This document shows, in pieces, positions 40,681-49,693 of a stretch of DNA of 64,000 nucleotides. Positions within the stretch are counted from its first letter, which is position 1, and every line of letters starts with the position of its first letter. The notes under the pieces were generated by a model that saw only the letters and a list, made by a program, of their open reading frames with translations, was not told the DNA's origin and searched no databases. Position numbers and translations under genes: made by a program. This DNA comes from Rhizobiales bacterium UBA1912 (GTDB lineage: Bacteria > Pseudomonadota > Alphaproteobacteria > Rhizobiales > Devosiaceae): contig DDGC01000014.1 of NCBI GenBank assembly GCA_002337455.1, positions 264,662 to 328,661 on the forward strand, read 5' to 3'.

Positions 40681-42447
40681 GTGAGGCAATTGTCTTCCAA
40701 ACTGTTGAAAATGGTCCTAGCAGGGACCACAGCCTTCGGGCTGATCGCCGTTCCGGCGTTCGCCCAGACCGCGATCAGCGATCTGGCGCCGGTGACCGAC
40801 GAAATGCTCGCGAGCCCCGCCGATGGCGACTGGCTCGCCTATGGCCGCGCTGTCGATAACTACCGCTTCAGCCCGCTCGAGCAGATCAACGACGGCAATG
40901 TCGGCCAGCTTCAGATGGTCTGGGCGCGCGGTCTTGAAACCGGCCCAATGCAGACCTCGCCGATCGTTTACGATGGCATCATGTTCATCGCCAATCCCGG
41001 TGATACGATCCAGGCAATCGACGCCGTAACCGGCGATCTGATCTGGCAGTATCGCCGCCGTCTGCCCGATACCAACACGCTCCATTCGCTCGGCGATCGC
41101 AAGCGCGGCATCTCGATCTATGGCGACCACCTCTACTTCATGAGCTGGGACAACTTCCTTGTCGCGCTCGACATGAAGACGGGCCAGCTTGCCTGGGAAG
41201 TCGACCGTGGACAGGGCACCGATCTGGTTTCCAACACGTCCGGGCCCATTGTGGCGAACGGCGTGATCGTGGCCGGTTCGACCTGCCAGTTCTCGGCATT
41301 CGGCTGCTTTATTTCAGGCCATGATGCAGAGACCGGTGAGGAACTCTGGCGCAACACCTTCATCCCCCAGCCGGGTGAAGAAGGTGACGAAACCTGGGGC
41401 AACGATTACGAATCCCGCTGGATGACAGGCGTCTGGGGCCAGATCACCTATGATCCCGAACTCGACCTCGTCTTCTACGGCTCGAGCGCTGTAGGCCCGG
41501 CTTCCGAAACCCAGCGCGGCACGCCCGGTGGCACGCTTTACGGCACCAACACCCGCTTTGCGGTTCGCCCCGAAACCGGCGAAATCGCCTGGCGCCACCA
41601 GACCCTGCCCCGCGATAACTGGGATCAGGAATGCACGTTCGAAATGATCGTCGCCGATACTGACGTGAACCCGAGCGAATCCATGGACGGCCTGCAGGCC
41701 ATCGGCACGAACGCATCGGGCGAAGACCGCCGCGTTCTGACCGGCGTGCCGTGCAAGACCGGTGTGATGTGGCAGTTCGATGCCGAAACAGGCGAGTTCC
41801 TCTGGGCCCGCGACACCAACTACCAGAACATGATCGAAAGCATCGACGAAACCGGTCTCGTGACCGTCAACGAAGATGTCGTTCTGAGCGAAATCGGCGT
41901 TCCGGTGGAACATTGCCCGGCCTATCTCGGTGGCCGCGACTGGCCGCCCTCTGCGTTCAACCCGAACACGGGCATCTATTACATCCCGCTCAACAACACG
42001 TGCCAGATTTCGACGCCGCGTGACAACGAGCCGACGGCCCTTGACGTGTACAACACCGATTCCGAGTATACGCTGCCGCCCGAAGAGACCAATGTTGGCC
42101 GTATCGACGCCATCGACATCTCGACCGGCGAAACCGTCTGGAGCTGGGAACAGCCCGCCTCGCAGTACTCGCCGGTAATGGCAACGGCAGGAAATCTTCT
42201 GTTCACCGGTGGTGGCGATCGCTACCTCAAGGCATTCAACGCCGAAACCGGTGATATCCTGTGGCGCTCGCGCCTTGCATCGGACGCCTCCGGCCACGCG
42301 ATCACCTACGAGGTCGATGGACGCCAGTATGTCGCGATCCCGGCAGGTCCCGCCGGCTTCTCGTCGGCCCTGATGATCGCCGAGGGCAGCGTCGACCAGG
42401 GCGGCAGCAATTCGGCCGTCTATGTCTTCGCACTGCCCGAAGAATAG
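40681..42447 (+). CDS. PQQ-dependent methanol/ethanol-type alcohol dehydrogenase
   Basis: This protein of about 588 residues is an eight-bladed quinoprotein. It has a signal peptide (LLKMVLAGTTAFGLIAVPAFAQ), tryptophan-docking repeats (AIDAVTGDLIWQYRR, ALDMKTGQLAWEV, DAETGEELWRN) and WLAYGRAVDNYRFSPLEQIN at the mature start. The catalytic Asp is D315 in DNWDQE. The position two residues later, Asp in lanthanide enzymes and Ala/Ser in calcium enzymes, is Glu here. No vicinal Cys-Cys pair is seen. The start is uncertain: GTG at 40681, or TTG at 40690 with better ribosome spacing. It oxidises a periplasmic alcohol or aldehyde; the substrate is unknown. Confidence 0.92.
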   Translation: MRQLSSKLLKMVLAGTTAFGLIAVPAFAQTAISDLAPVTDEMLASPADGDWLAYGRAVDNYRFSPLEQINDGNVGQLQMVWARGLETGPMQTSPIVYDGIMFIANPGDTIQAIDAVTGDLIWQYRRRLPDTNTLHSLGDRKRGISIYGDHLYFMSWDNFLVALDMKTGQLAWEVDRGQGTDLVSNTSGPIVANGVIVAGSTCQFSAFGCFISGHDAETGEELWRNTFIPQPGEEGDETWGNDYESRWMTGVWGQITYDPELDLVFYGSSAVGPASETQRGTPGGTLYGTNTRFAVRPETGEIAWRHQTLPRDNWDQECTFEMIVADTDVNPSESMDGLQAIGTNASGEDRRVLTGVPCKTGVMWQFDAETGEFLWARDTNYQNMIESIDETGLVTVNEDVVLSEIGVPVEHCPAYLGGRDWPPSAFNPNTGIYYIPLNNTCQISTPRDNEPTALDVYNTDSEYTLPPEETNVGRIDAIDISTGETVWSWEQPASQYSPVMATAGNLLFTGGGDRYLKAFNAETGDILWRSRLASDASGHAITYEVDGRQYVAIPAGPAGFSSALMIAEGSVDQGGSNSAVYVFALPEE

Positions 42448-42464
42448 AACCTGACGACCAAACC

Positions 42465-42492
42465 GGGGTTCAGCGGCACGCCGCTGGACCCC
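42465..42492 (+). terminator. Strong hairpin after the dehydrogenase gene
   Basis: GGGGTTCAGCGGC (42465-42477) pairs with GCCGCTGGACCCC (42480-42492) with one wobble and a tiny loop, followed by TTATTGCC. It lies 18 bases after the dehydrogenase stop. It may be a partial terminator or an mRNA-stabilising stem that gives high enzyme and low downstream expression within the operon. Confidence 0.6.
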
Positions 42493-42546
42493 TTATTGCC
42501 TTTGCATGCCGCTTGTCCGGCATCTGCGGACCTTCAGGGAGGATGG

Positions 42547-43410
42547 ATGCCGCTCTTGAGCAAAACTGCTTCCCACATCGGAGTGCTCGCCGCCACGCTT
42601 ACGCTGTTTGCTGGATCGGCGTTTGCCCAGTCTTTCGACATCGTACCACGCGATCTTTACACCGAACGCATGCGCCAGGAGGGCAGCAAACTCGTCTTCT
42701 GCATCAACCCCGAAGGCGTGCTGGCCCAGTTCGAACGCGATCTCGCACAGGCCATTGGCCAGAGCCTGCTGGCCGACGTGGAATTCTACGAGGTCGGCGC
42801 CCGCGACTGGCCGACCCGGCCATTGCCGCTCGACTATCGCATCGTGCTCACCGAACAGCAGATGTTCATCATGCTGGCGCAGGAGTGCGACGGCTTCATG
42901 GGCTTTCTGCTGTCAACGAGCAATCCAAGCTGGATGACCATAAGCCAGCCCTATCTCAGCGCGCGCACGGTGCTGGTCACGCGGTCGGACGCCCCCGACC
43001 TCACCGGCATCCCGTTCGGTGAAACGATTGGCGTGCGCATGATGGCCGCCGGAGACAATCGGCTGATCCAGTATCTCGCTGCCCAGCCCGAGGATCGCAG
43101 CTGGCGCCGCACGCCCTACCCCGACAACGAACTGATGCTCGAACGCCTCGTGGACGGCACGATCGGTGCCGGGATGATCTGGGAGTACGGGCTGTTCGGC
43201 GCGACCGAAGGGAACCCGGAAGCCGAAGGGTTCAGCTATTCCTACGATCTGCCCTTCCCGGTCGATCCCATAGAAATCGGCATCGCCACGCGGGCCGAAG
43301 ATACCTATCTCAACAATCTGCTGTCCGATGCCATTGCGGCGCTCAGGGCCGATGGCACCATCGATACGCTGCTGGCCGAAAACGGGCTGACCGACGCAAG
43401 CGGCAATTGA
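42547..43410 (+). CDS. MoxJ-like quinoprotein-associated periplasmic binding protein
   Basis: This 287-residue protein has a signal peptide (LAATLTLFAGSAFAQ). Its family-3 solute-binding fold resembles the quinoprotein dehydrogenase-associated proteins related to MoxJ/MxaJ (KLVFCINPEGVLAQFERDLAQAIG; ECDGFMGFL; LDYRIVLTEQQ). MxaJ-type proteins are accessory to methanol dehydrogenase assembly and need not feed a transporter. The ATG at 42547 has GGAGG five bases before it; an earlier in-frame start lies inside the hairpin region. It sits directly after the dehydrogenase gene. Confidence 0.82.
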   Translation: MPLLSKTASHIGVLAATLTLFAGSAFAQSFDIVPRDLYTERMRQEGSKLVFCINPEGVLAQFERDLAQAIGQSLLADVEFYEVGARDWPTRPLPLDYRIVLTEQQMFIMLAQECDGFMGFLLSTSNPSWMTISQPYLSARTVLVTRSDAPDLTGIPFGETIGVRMMAAGDNRLIQYLAAQPEDRSWRRTPYPDNELMLERLVDGTIGAGMIWEYGLFGATEGNPEAEGFSYSYDLPFPVDPIEIGIATRAEDTYLNNLLSDAIAALRADGTIDTLLAENGLTDASGN

Positions 43411-43460
43411 GCAATGACGGTTTCCGGGTTTATCGATAGCATGACTGCGGAGGCTTGCCG

Positions 43461-44069
43461 ATGTTCGATCTAAGCTTCCTGCAGCTCTTGACCCGGGCCA
43501 TTGCCACAATTGTGGTCCTGACCCTGATGGGCTTTTGCGTCGCGGGTTTCGCAAGACTTCTTGGCGACCGGGGTCCTGCCTATGACGGCAAGCTGACCCT
43601 CAACCCGTTCGTGCATGTGGACATCTTCGGACTTTTTGCCGGAACGGTCGGGCGCGTGGGATGGGTGCGGCCCATCGCAATCGATCCGGCCAAGGGCCGG
43701 ATCGGGCGCGCCACCCCGGTCGTCGTCGCACTGCTGAGCATGGCGGCGGTCTTTTTCTTCGGCCGCCTTGTTCTGCTGGCCCTTCCCTGGGTGGCCACTT
43801 CATGGCCCACCAGTAGCGCCGCGTTCACCGATGCAACCATCAGGATGATGGCAGACGTGGCCGCTTGGACACTAGCCATCAACATCATCCCGATCCCGCC
43901 ACTTCTTGGCGGTTATCTGCTTTTTGCGCTGGCACCTGGCGCGCATCAATGGCTGGTCAAGCGCCACCTTTATGTGTCGATTGCCCTGACGGTGGTCATC
44001 GTCCTCATCTACCCCAGCCTTCCGGCAACGCCGTTTGGCGATCTGGCCCGCTTTCTTGGAGCGCGCTGA
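43461..44069 (+). CDS. Degenerate M50 site-2-protease-like membrane protein
   Basis: This 202-residue protein has about five membrane helices and the body plan of M50 peptidases, including LTLNPFVHVDIFGLF and the helix NIIPIPPLLGG. The catalytic residues are gone: the usual HExxH stretch in helix 1 reads GFCVAGFARLL, and the third zinc ligand Asp of NxxPxPPLDGG is Leu. It is therefore probably a non-proteolytic relative serving as a membrane partner. GGAGG lies seven bases before the ATG at 43461. The next gene starts four bases after its stop. Confidence 0.75.
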   Translation: MFDLSFLQLLTRAIATIVVLTLMGFCVAGFARLLGDRGPAYDGKLTLNPFVHVDIFGLFAGTVGRVGWVRPIAIDPAKGRIGRATPVVVALLSMAAVFFFGRLVLLALPWVATSWPTSSAAFTDATIRMMADVAAWTLAINIIPIPPLLGGYLLFALAPGAHQWLVKRHLYVSIALTVVIVLIYPSLPATPFGDLARFLGAR

Positions 44070-44072
44070 TCC

Positions 44073-45482
44073 ATGGCCGACGCGACGCTGACAGATCCCA
44101 TCCTCAAGCCCCTCCATGCCGTCATGGTCCGGCGTCGCACCCGGACATTTGCCCGCATCGCGCTGGCGTGCGTTCTCTCGATGCTGGCTGCGCTACTGGT
44201 CGTGCTTGTCCTCGACCATCTGGGGATTGCCTCGTTCAATGCCGTACCGGTCATGGCCGCCACAGGGCTGGCAACGGCGCTGACGGCGGGAATTGTCGCA
44301 TGGGTGCAGCGCAGATCGCTGGTCGAGGAGGCTTTTTTTATCGACCACGCGACGGGTTTTGGAGAAGCCTACGGCACTGCTGTCGAGCTGGTGCAAAGCC
44401 CGGGAACGCTCGCCAATCCGGTCCCAAGGGAGCTGATCGCATCGGTCCGGGGCCGTCTCGGGAATGTGACGCCGTCGCGCCTCCTGAACATTTTTACCCC
44501 CGGGTTCGCTGTGGCGCTGGTCCTGACGGCGGTTTTGGCGCTCGCCGCGCTCTGGCTGATGCAGATGCCCGCCCCGATTGCTCCGGAAAGTGCCATCGAA
44601 CCCACGACGCAAAGCCAGCCCGCCGATGCGGGAACGATTTCGACAATTGCTGAAATGCTCGCAGACGATGCCGGAACGCGCGATGACGTTCTGCTCGGCG
44701 CCATCGCGCGGACCCTTGCCGAACGCGCTGAAACGGCGGGGACCGAGGGATTGTCGGACGCGCTTGCCCGCGAGATCAACGACCTTCTCGATCAGGCGGC
44801 CGCCGCTTATGGCGATAATCCTCCTGACTGGCTCGGCAACGCCGACGGCACGCGCCTCAACGAGCTCGAAGCCGGTCTGGACGCGATGCGGAACGAAAGC
44901 CAGACGCCGCCTTCGACACAACCGCTCGAACCACCTCTGGGGCGCGGCGATGCCATACAGCCGACGTCCCAAGGGCCCGGCATGTACGAAGCACGGCCCG
45001 AACTCGCAGAGCAATATGGCGACCGGGCCGACGACGAACGCCTCGCCAACGCCGAAATCGTCTCCAATGGCGAGCCGCCAACCGATCTCGGGGGTGGATC
45101 GTCCAGCGGAGGCCCGCAATTGATGGAGCCCCAGCAGCTTCAGTCCATCGGCAGCATTCCGGTTGGCGCGGCACTGGAATCGGGTCGTGGCCTTTCGAAC
45201 GCTGCCGGTCTGGGCGAGCAGGACATGCAGGCCGACGACGCCTTCACCCAACTGGGTGCCGCGCCGGGCGACGACATGATCGTAAGTGCCGAGCCGCAAG
45301 CGGGGGGAAGCCGCATCCGCATCGAGATCGTCCCCCAGGCGGCCGAAGGTGGTGGCCCCGGCGCCGCCAATGCGATCGGCGGCCAGACGGGTTCGGGGTC
45401 GTCCGAGCCCGTGGCGCGCGACTTTATTCCATTCCCGGCACGCGACATCACCGCCCGCTATTTCGAGCGCGCGGCACAATGA
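44073..45482 (+). CDS. Membrane protein with acidic Gly/Gln/Pro-rich tail, unknown
   Basis: This 469-residue protein has two N-terminal membrane helices (about residues 28-48 and 57-77) and a third (about 142-165). A long soluble C-terminal region of about 300 residues follows, rich in Ala, Glu, Pro, Gly and Gln (DDAGTRDDVLL, LNELEAGLDAMRNE, GGGSSSGGPQLMEPQQL). The position directly before a BatA-like VWA gene and MoxR/DUF58 genes is typical of the uncharacterised large membrane protein in such clusters. I do not recognise a family with confidence. Its stop overlaps the next ATG, so translation is coupled. Confidence 0.7.
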   Translation: MADATLTDPILKPLHAVMVRRRTRTFARIALACVLSMLAALLVVLVLDHLGIASFNAVPVMAATGLATALTAGIVAWVQRRSLVEEAFFIDHATGFGEAYGTAVELVQSPGTLANPVPRELIASVRGRLGNVTPSRLLNIFTPGFAVALVLTAVLALAALWLMQMPAPIAPESAIEPTTQSQPADAGTISTIAEMLADDAGTRDDVLLGAIARTLAERAETAGTEGLSDALAREINDLLDQAAAAYGDNPPDWLGNADGTRLNELEAGLDAMRNESQTPPSTQPLEPPLGRGDAIQPTSQGPGMYEARPELAEQYGDRADDERLANAEIVSNGEPPTDLGGGSSSGGPQLMEPQQLQSIGSIPVGAALESGRGLSNAAGLGEQDMQADDAFTQLGAAPGDDMIVSAEPQAGGSRIRIEIVPQAAEGGGPGAANAIGGQTGSGSSEPVARDFIPFPARDITARYFERAAQ

Positions 45483-48400
45483 TGATCGGATTTGCCGCGC
45501 CCCTGTTTGCGACCTTGCTTCTCGCCGCTGGTTTCGTGTGGTTCCTGCACAGCCGCCGGGAATACAGGCACGTTGTGCCCAGCCTGGCGCTGTGGCGGCA
45601 ATTGCAGACCCATGCGGGATTAAAACCCAAGGCGCGGCTGATCCCTCCAATCACCATCCCGCTGCTGCTCCAGCTTCTGGCCGTTGGGCTGTTTGCGCTG
45701 GCGCTGACCCAGCCATTCTGGGGCAACCGTTCGGTGCCCGACCATCTGATTGTCGTGATCGATACCGGCGCGAGCATGCGCAACAGTACTGATGGTGAGA
45801 CAGCGTTCGAAGCGGCCAGGAGCGCAGTGCTGGCTGGCTTCTCGGGCGATCTACAGCCGACGCCCGCAAGGGTTTCGCTGATCGCCGCCGGTCCACGGCC
45901 CGGCTATATCGCCGCCCGCTGGGCATGGACAGGCGACGCCCTTGGCAGGACGCTTGAAGATGTGTCCCTGACAGACGGCACGAGCGACTGGTCGGAGACG
46001 GCCCGGCTCATCCCCGGTATCGCCAGGTCGGACGAAGCCACCGAAGTCCTTTTCGTTTCCGATCGCCCCGCACCCGCGTTTTTCGTCGATGCCATCGGGG
46101 ATATGGCGCTCTCCCAACATATCGTTGCGGCGAGCGGCGATAATGCAGGCATCAGCGCCACCCTGACACTAACGGATCCAGCGGCCAACATGTGGACGCT
46201 GAGTGGGGAGGCTCTCTTGGGCGGGGAGCGGGAAACGCTCGCCATCAGCGTTCAATACGCCGCCGACAGCAGCAGAACCCCGCTCGATTGGACGACGATC
46301 GACCTTGACCGATCCAATGGACAAACCGGAACTGTGGCGTTTTCCGAAGAGCTCGAACTGCCCGGTCCGGGCATCGTCACGGCCTTCATCCCGGCCGATG
46401 CCAACCCGCGCGACAACCGGCTGCGCTTTATTGCTGAACCCACCGGTGAAACGCTCGATGTTCTCTATGTCGGCGACGGTGAACTGCCCCTGCTGCGTGC
46501 GCTCAATGCGGTTTCGGGGGTTCGGATATTCCAGGATTCGACGGTGCCCGAATCCGTAGATGGCTTTGGGCTGGTCATCGTAGAAACCCGCGAAACGCTC
46601 ACCGTACCGGCAACCAATTCGATCATCATCGAAACCGGTGGCGCGCCCCTGGCCGACGCTGATCCCGACGATTGGTCGAGCAACCATGCGCTCTCCCGAG
46701 ATATGGACTGGGCTTCGCTTGCCATCGAGACCGGCACCGGGCTGACGCCGAAAGGGGGAGAAGCCACGCTGCTGTCAGCCGACGGTGTGGCCCTCATGAC
46801 CGCCATGGCAACCGGGACCGGGCGCCATGTCCGCATCGGCTTTGATCCCCGCCGGTCCAACTGGCCCGAAACCAGCAGTATGCCGATCTTTGTCGCCAAT
46901 CTCATCGACTGGATCGGTCGTGAGCCGGGTGCACCTCCAGCCGCAAGCTGCACCGTGGGCGTGCCCTGCCGGATCGATGCTCGATTGTTGGGTCAGCCCC
47001 TCATCAACCTCGAAATGCCCGGACGACCATCGGCCCGTGTGCCCGAGGAGGATTTTATTCCCCAGGAGGTTGGGCTGTTCCGCGCCGGACAAGGCGCCCT
47101 GACCCATCTGCTGGCCATCAACCCGGCGGTGCCGGGCACTGGTTCCGCAGACTTCGAAGGCATTGACGCAATCGGGTGGCCGCAAGGCTGGGCGCTTTGG
47201 CTGCTCGCTGCAGGGTTTGTCGTGCTGGCTGTCGAGGGCGTTCTGACAGCAAAGAAGCAAGGCTGGTTGCCGCGCCTGTCGGCGCTTCGGCTGGTAACGC
47301 TGGCCCTGCTGGTGGCGGGGATCGCCAACTTTGCGTGGCCATGGCCGGGGTCGAAAGCCAGCGTGGTGGTGGTAACGGCGCAGCCCGACAACCCGCAGGC
47401 TGCGATTTCGGCAGACGCCGGCGGTATTGTCGCTGGCCCATCCGCTTATGTCGTTGCCGATCTTGACATGTCTGGTCCAGCCACATCCAACGCCTTGCGC
47501 GTTACCCATACCTCGCAGGCGCTCGAACTGGCTGCGGCCATGATCCCACCTGAAAGGGACGGCTACCTGGTCCTCGCCGGTGATACCGCCTCCGAGCCTC
47601 AGCTTGGGCGCGAATTGGCGGCGCTGGGTATCGTTGTCGATTATCTCGAAACACCGCAACTCGATGACGGGGAAGTTTTTGTCGGGCGCCTCGATGTGCC
47701 CCAACAGGTGCTGTCGGGCGAGGCTGTTCCGGTGACGGCACTGGTCCATAGCGCCAATGTTCAGACGGTCAGTATGGAGATCGTTTCGAACGGACAAGCC
47801 ATCGCCAGCCAGGACGTCGCTCTCACTGTGGGGCAGAACCGGATCCAGGCCGTGCTGCCCCAGATCGAAAGCGGTGAAAATCTGGTCGAGATCCGGCTGG
47901 GCGCCACCGACCCTTACCCGCAAAACGATGCTATCGGCCAGATGCTCTCGACGGCTCCGGTCCGGCCCATCGCGATTGTTTCCGCCGACCCCGCCCACGG
48001 CGAAGCCTTCCGGCGCCTTCTTGACGATCAGGGTCTTGAAGCCGTCGTTTTCGAGCCGCGCCGGGCGCCATACTACATCAAGGACTGGCTCGGGTTCGGT
48101 GACATCGTGCTTTTAAACACCCCTGCCCTGTCCCTGACGACGTTGCAGCAAACGCTGATCGAAACGGCAGTGGAAGAATACGGCATGGGACTGTTGATCC
48201 TCGGTGGACCGAACAGTTTTGGGCCGGGCGGGTACTTTGGAACACCGCTCGAAGCGGTCTCGCCTCTGTCGAGCCGCGTGCCCCAGGATGCGCCGGAAGT
48301 CGTTATGGTGTTCGTTCTCGACCGCTCTGGATCCATGCAGCAGCCGGTTGGCGAGGGCAACCGGCTCGACGTAGCCAAAAGTGCCACGATGGCCGCCACC

Positions 48401-49693
48401 GAACTGCTCAATCCCCAGAGCCGCGTCGGCATCATCGCCTTTGACGCCGAAGCGCGGGCCCTGCTGCCCCTGACGCGGCTGGCCGATGCTCAGGGTGCCG
48501 TTCAGGCTTCGCTCGAAGGCTTCGATCCGGGCGGCGGCACGGCGATCTACCCTGGTCTCGTCGAGGCGCTCGATATGCTCCAAGGCGTTGAAGCGGCGGC
48601 CAAGCACATCGTGGTGATGACGGACGGCTTGAGCCAACCGGGCGATTTTCCGGGCATTGTCGGCCAGTTGCGGGCCGAGGGCGTGACGGTTTCCGCGGTG
48701 GCCATCGGCCAGGGCGCCGACACCACCGTTGCCCGCACCATCGCCGATCTCGGCGGCGGCGCTGCCCATGTGACCGCCGATTTCGAGGCGCTGCCTTCAA
48801 TTCTTTCGCAGGAGGCGATGCTGCTCGCCTCGCCGGTCAAAGAAGGCTCGACCCAGCCCGTCTGGCAGGATCGCAGCGCCAATTTCCTTCAGGCCCTTCC
48901 GGCACAATTGCCACAGCTGAGCGGCTTTGTCGGTACAACCGCCAAACCCGATGCGGAACTGGTGGCCACAACGACCGATGACGAGGGGCGCGACATGCCG
49001 GTTCTCGCCTATTGGCGTTATGGCAATGGCATGGTGATGGCACTGACCACCGACGCCACGGGACCATGGTCGGATGCCTGGCAGCGCCTGCCCCAATATG
49101 GCGCGCTCTGGAACGACATCCTCCTTCAGTTCCAGCCCACAACGCCGCGCCCGGGCCTGACGCTGACCACGGCAAGCGATGGCGACTATCTCGATTTGCG
49201 CGTCAGCGCGCTTGACGAGGATGGCTTGCCGCTGACCGGCCGGTCGCTGGTTGCCACCATCTCGCCGCCGCAGGATCTGGTGTCCGAGACAACGGCACTG
49301 ACCGAAGTGCGACCGGGCCTCTATGAGGGGCGCCGCGTGCTCGACGCCATCGGCCGTTATGGGCTCAGCATCGATCAGGGCGGCGATGTCGACCCCATTG
49401 AAGCGGCCTATTACCATTCCTACGATACGCGCTATGATTTCTCGCGTGTGGGCGGCGCCCAGGCGCTGGCCCGCGCGACGGGAGGTGCGGCAATAACGCC
49501 GCAAGAGATTTCAACGCTCGGCGCTGGCCTGACGCTGACATGGCTGCACAACTGGCCGGCATGGGCCCTGTTGGCGTTTGCCGCCTTTCTCATCGATCTC
49601 AGCCTGCGCTACCGCAGGTTTTCGTCCCGGCGCAAACCCGGGACGACAGATGACCAACCCCAGACCTCGCGCCAAGGAGCACCAATCTCATGA
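45479..49693 (+). CDS. 1404-residue double-module VWA membrane protein
   Basis: Module 1 (about residues 1-620) begins with a BatA-type N-terminal domain (two helices, VPSLALWRQLQ motif) and a first VWA domain whose MIDAS reads D95-T-G-A-S99. It ends with a membrane helix pair (WALWLLAAGFVVLAVEGVL; VTLALLVAGIANFAW). Module 2 (about 630-1404) has a glutamine-amidotransferase-like fold (GMGLLILGGPNSFGPGGYFGT), a canonical MIDAS D948-R-S-G-S952, an Ig-like region and a final membrane helix (WPAWALLAFAAFLIDLSL). It looks like two VWA proteins joined, comparable to MxaC plus MxaL. It overlaps the neighbouring genes by four bases on both sides. Confidence 0.87.
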   Translation: MMIGFAAPLFATLLLAAGFVWFLHSRREYRHVVPSLALWRQLQTHAGLKPKARLIPPITIPLLLQLLAVGLFALALTQPFWGNRSVPDHLIVVIDTGASMRNSTDGETAFEAARSAVLAGFSGDLQPTPARVSLIAAGPRPGYIAARWAWTGDALGRTLEDVSLTDGTSDWSETARLIPGIARSDEATEVLFVSDRPAPAFFVDAIGDMALSQHIVAASGDNAGISATLTLTDPAANMWTLSGEALLGGERETLAISVQYAADSSRTPLDWTTIDLDRSNGQTGTVAFSEELELPGPGIVTAFIPADANPRDNRLRFIAEPTGETLDVLYVGDGELPLLRALNAVSGVRIFQDSTVPESVDGFGLVIVETRETLTVPATNSIIIETGGAPLADADPDDWSSNHALSRDMDWASLAIETGTGLTPKGGEATLLSADGVALMTAMATGTGRHVRIGFDPRRSNWPETSSMPIFVANLIDWIGREPGAPPAASCTVGVPCRIDARLLGQPLINLEMPGRPSARVPEEDFIPQEVGLFRAGQGALTHLLAINPAVPGTGSADFEGIDAIGWPQGWALWLLAAGFVVLAVEGVLTAKKQGWLPRLSALRLVTLALLVAGIANFAWPWPGSKASVVVVTAQPDNPQAAISADAGGIVAGPSAYVVADLDMSGPATSNALRVTHTSQALELAAAMIPPERDGYLVLAGDTASEPQLGRELAALGIVVDYLETPQLDDGEVFVGRLDVPQQVLSGEAVPVTALVHSANVQTVSMEIVSNGQAIASQDVALTVGQNRIQAVLPQIESGENLVEIRLGATDPYPQNDAIGQMLSTAPVRPIAIVSADPAHGEAFRRLLDDQGLEAVVFEPRRAPYYIKDWLGFGDIVLLNTPALSLTTLQQTLIETAVEEYGMGLLILGGPNSFGPGGYFGTPLEAVSPLSSRVPQDAPEVVMVFVLDRSGSMQQPVGEGNRLDVAKSATMAATELLNPQSRVGIIAFDAEARALLPLTRLADAQGAVQASLEGFDPGGGTAIYPGLVEALDMLQGVEAAAKHIVVMTDGLSQPGDFPGIVGQLRAEGVTVSAVAIGQGADTTVARTIADLGGGAAHVTADFEALPSILSQEAMLLASPVKEGSTQPVWQDRSANFLQALPAQLPQLSGFVGTTAKPDAELVATTTDDEGRDMPVLAYWRYGNGMVMALTTDATGPWSDAWQRLPQYGALWNDILLQFQPTTPRPGLTLTTASDGDYLDLRVSALDEDGLPLTGRSLVATISPPQDLVSETTALTEVRPGLYEGRRVLDAIGRYGLSIDQGGDVDPIEAAYYHSYDTRYDFSRVGGAQALARATGGAAITPQEISTLGAGLTLTWLHNWPAWALLAFAAFLIDLSLRYRRFSSRRKPGTTDDQPQTSRQGAPIS

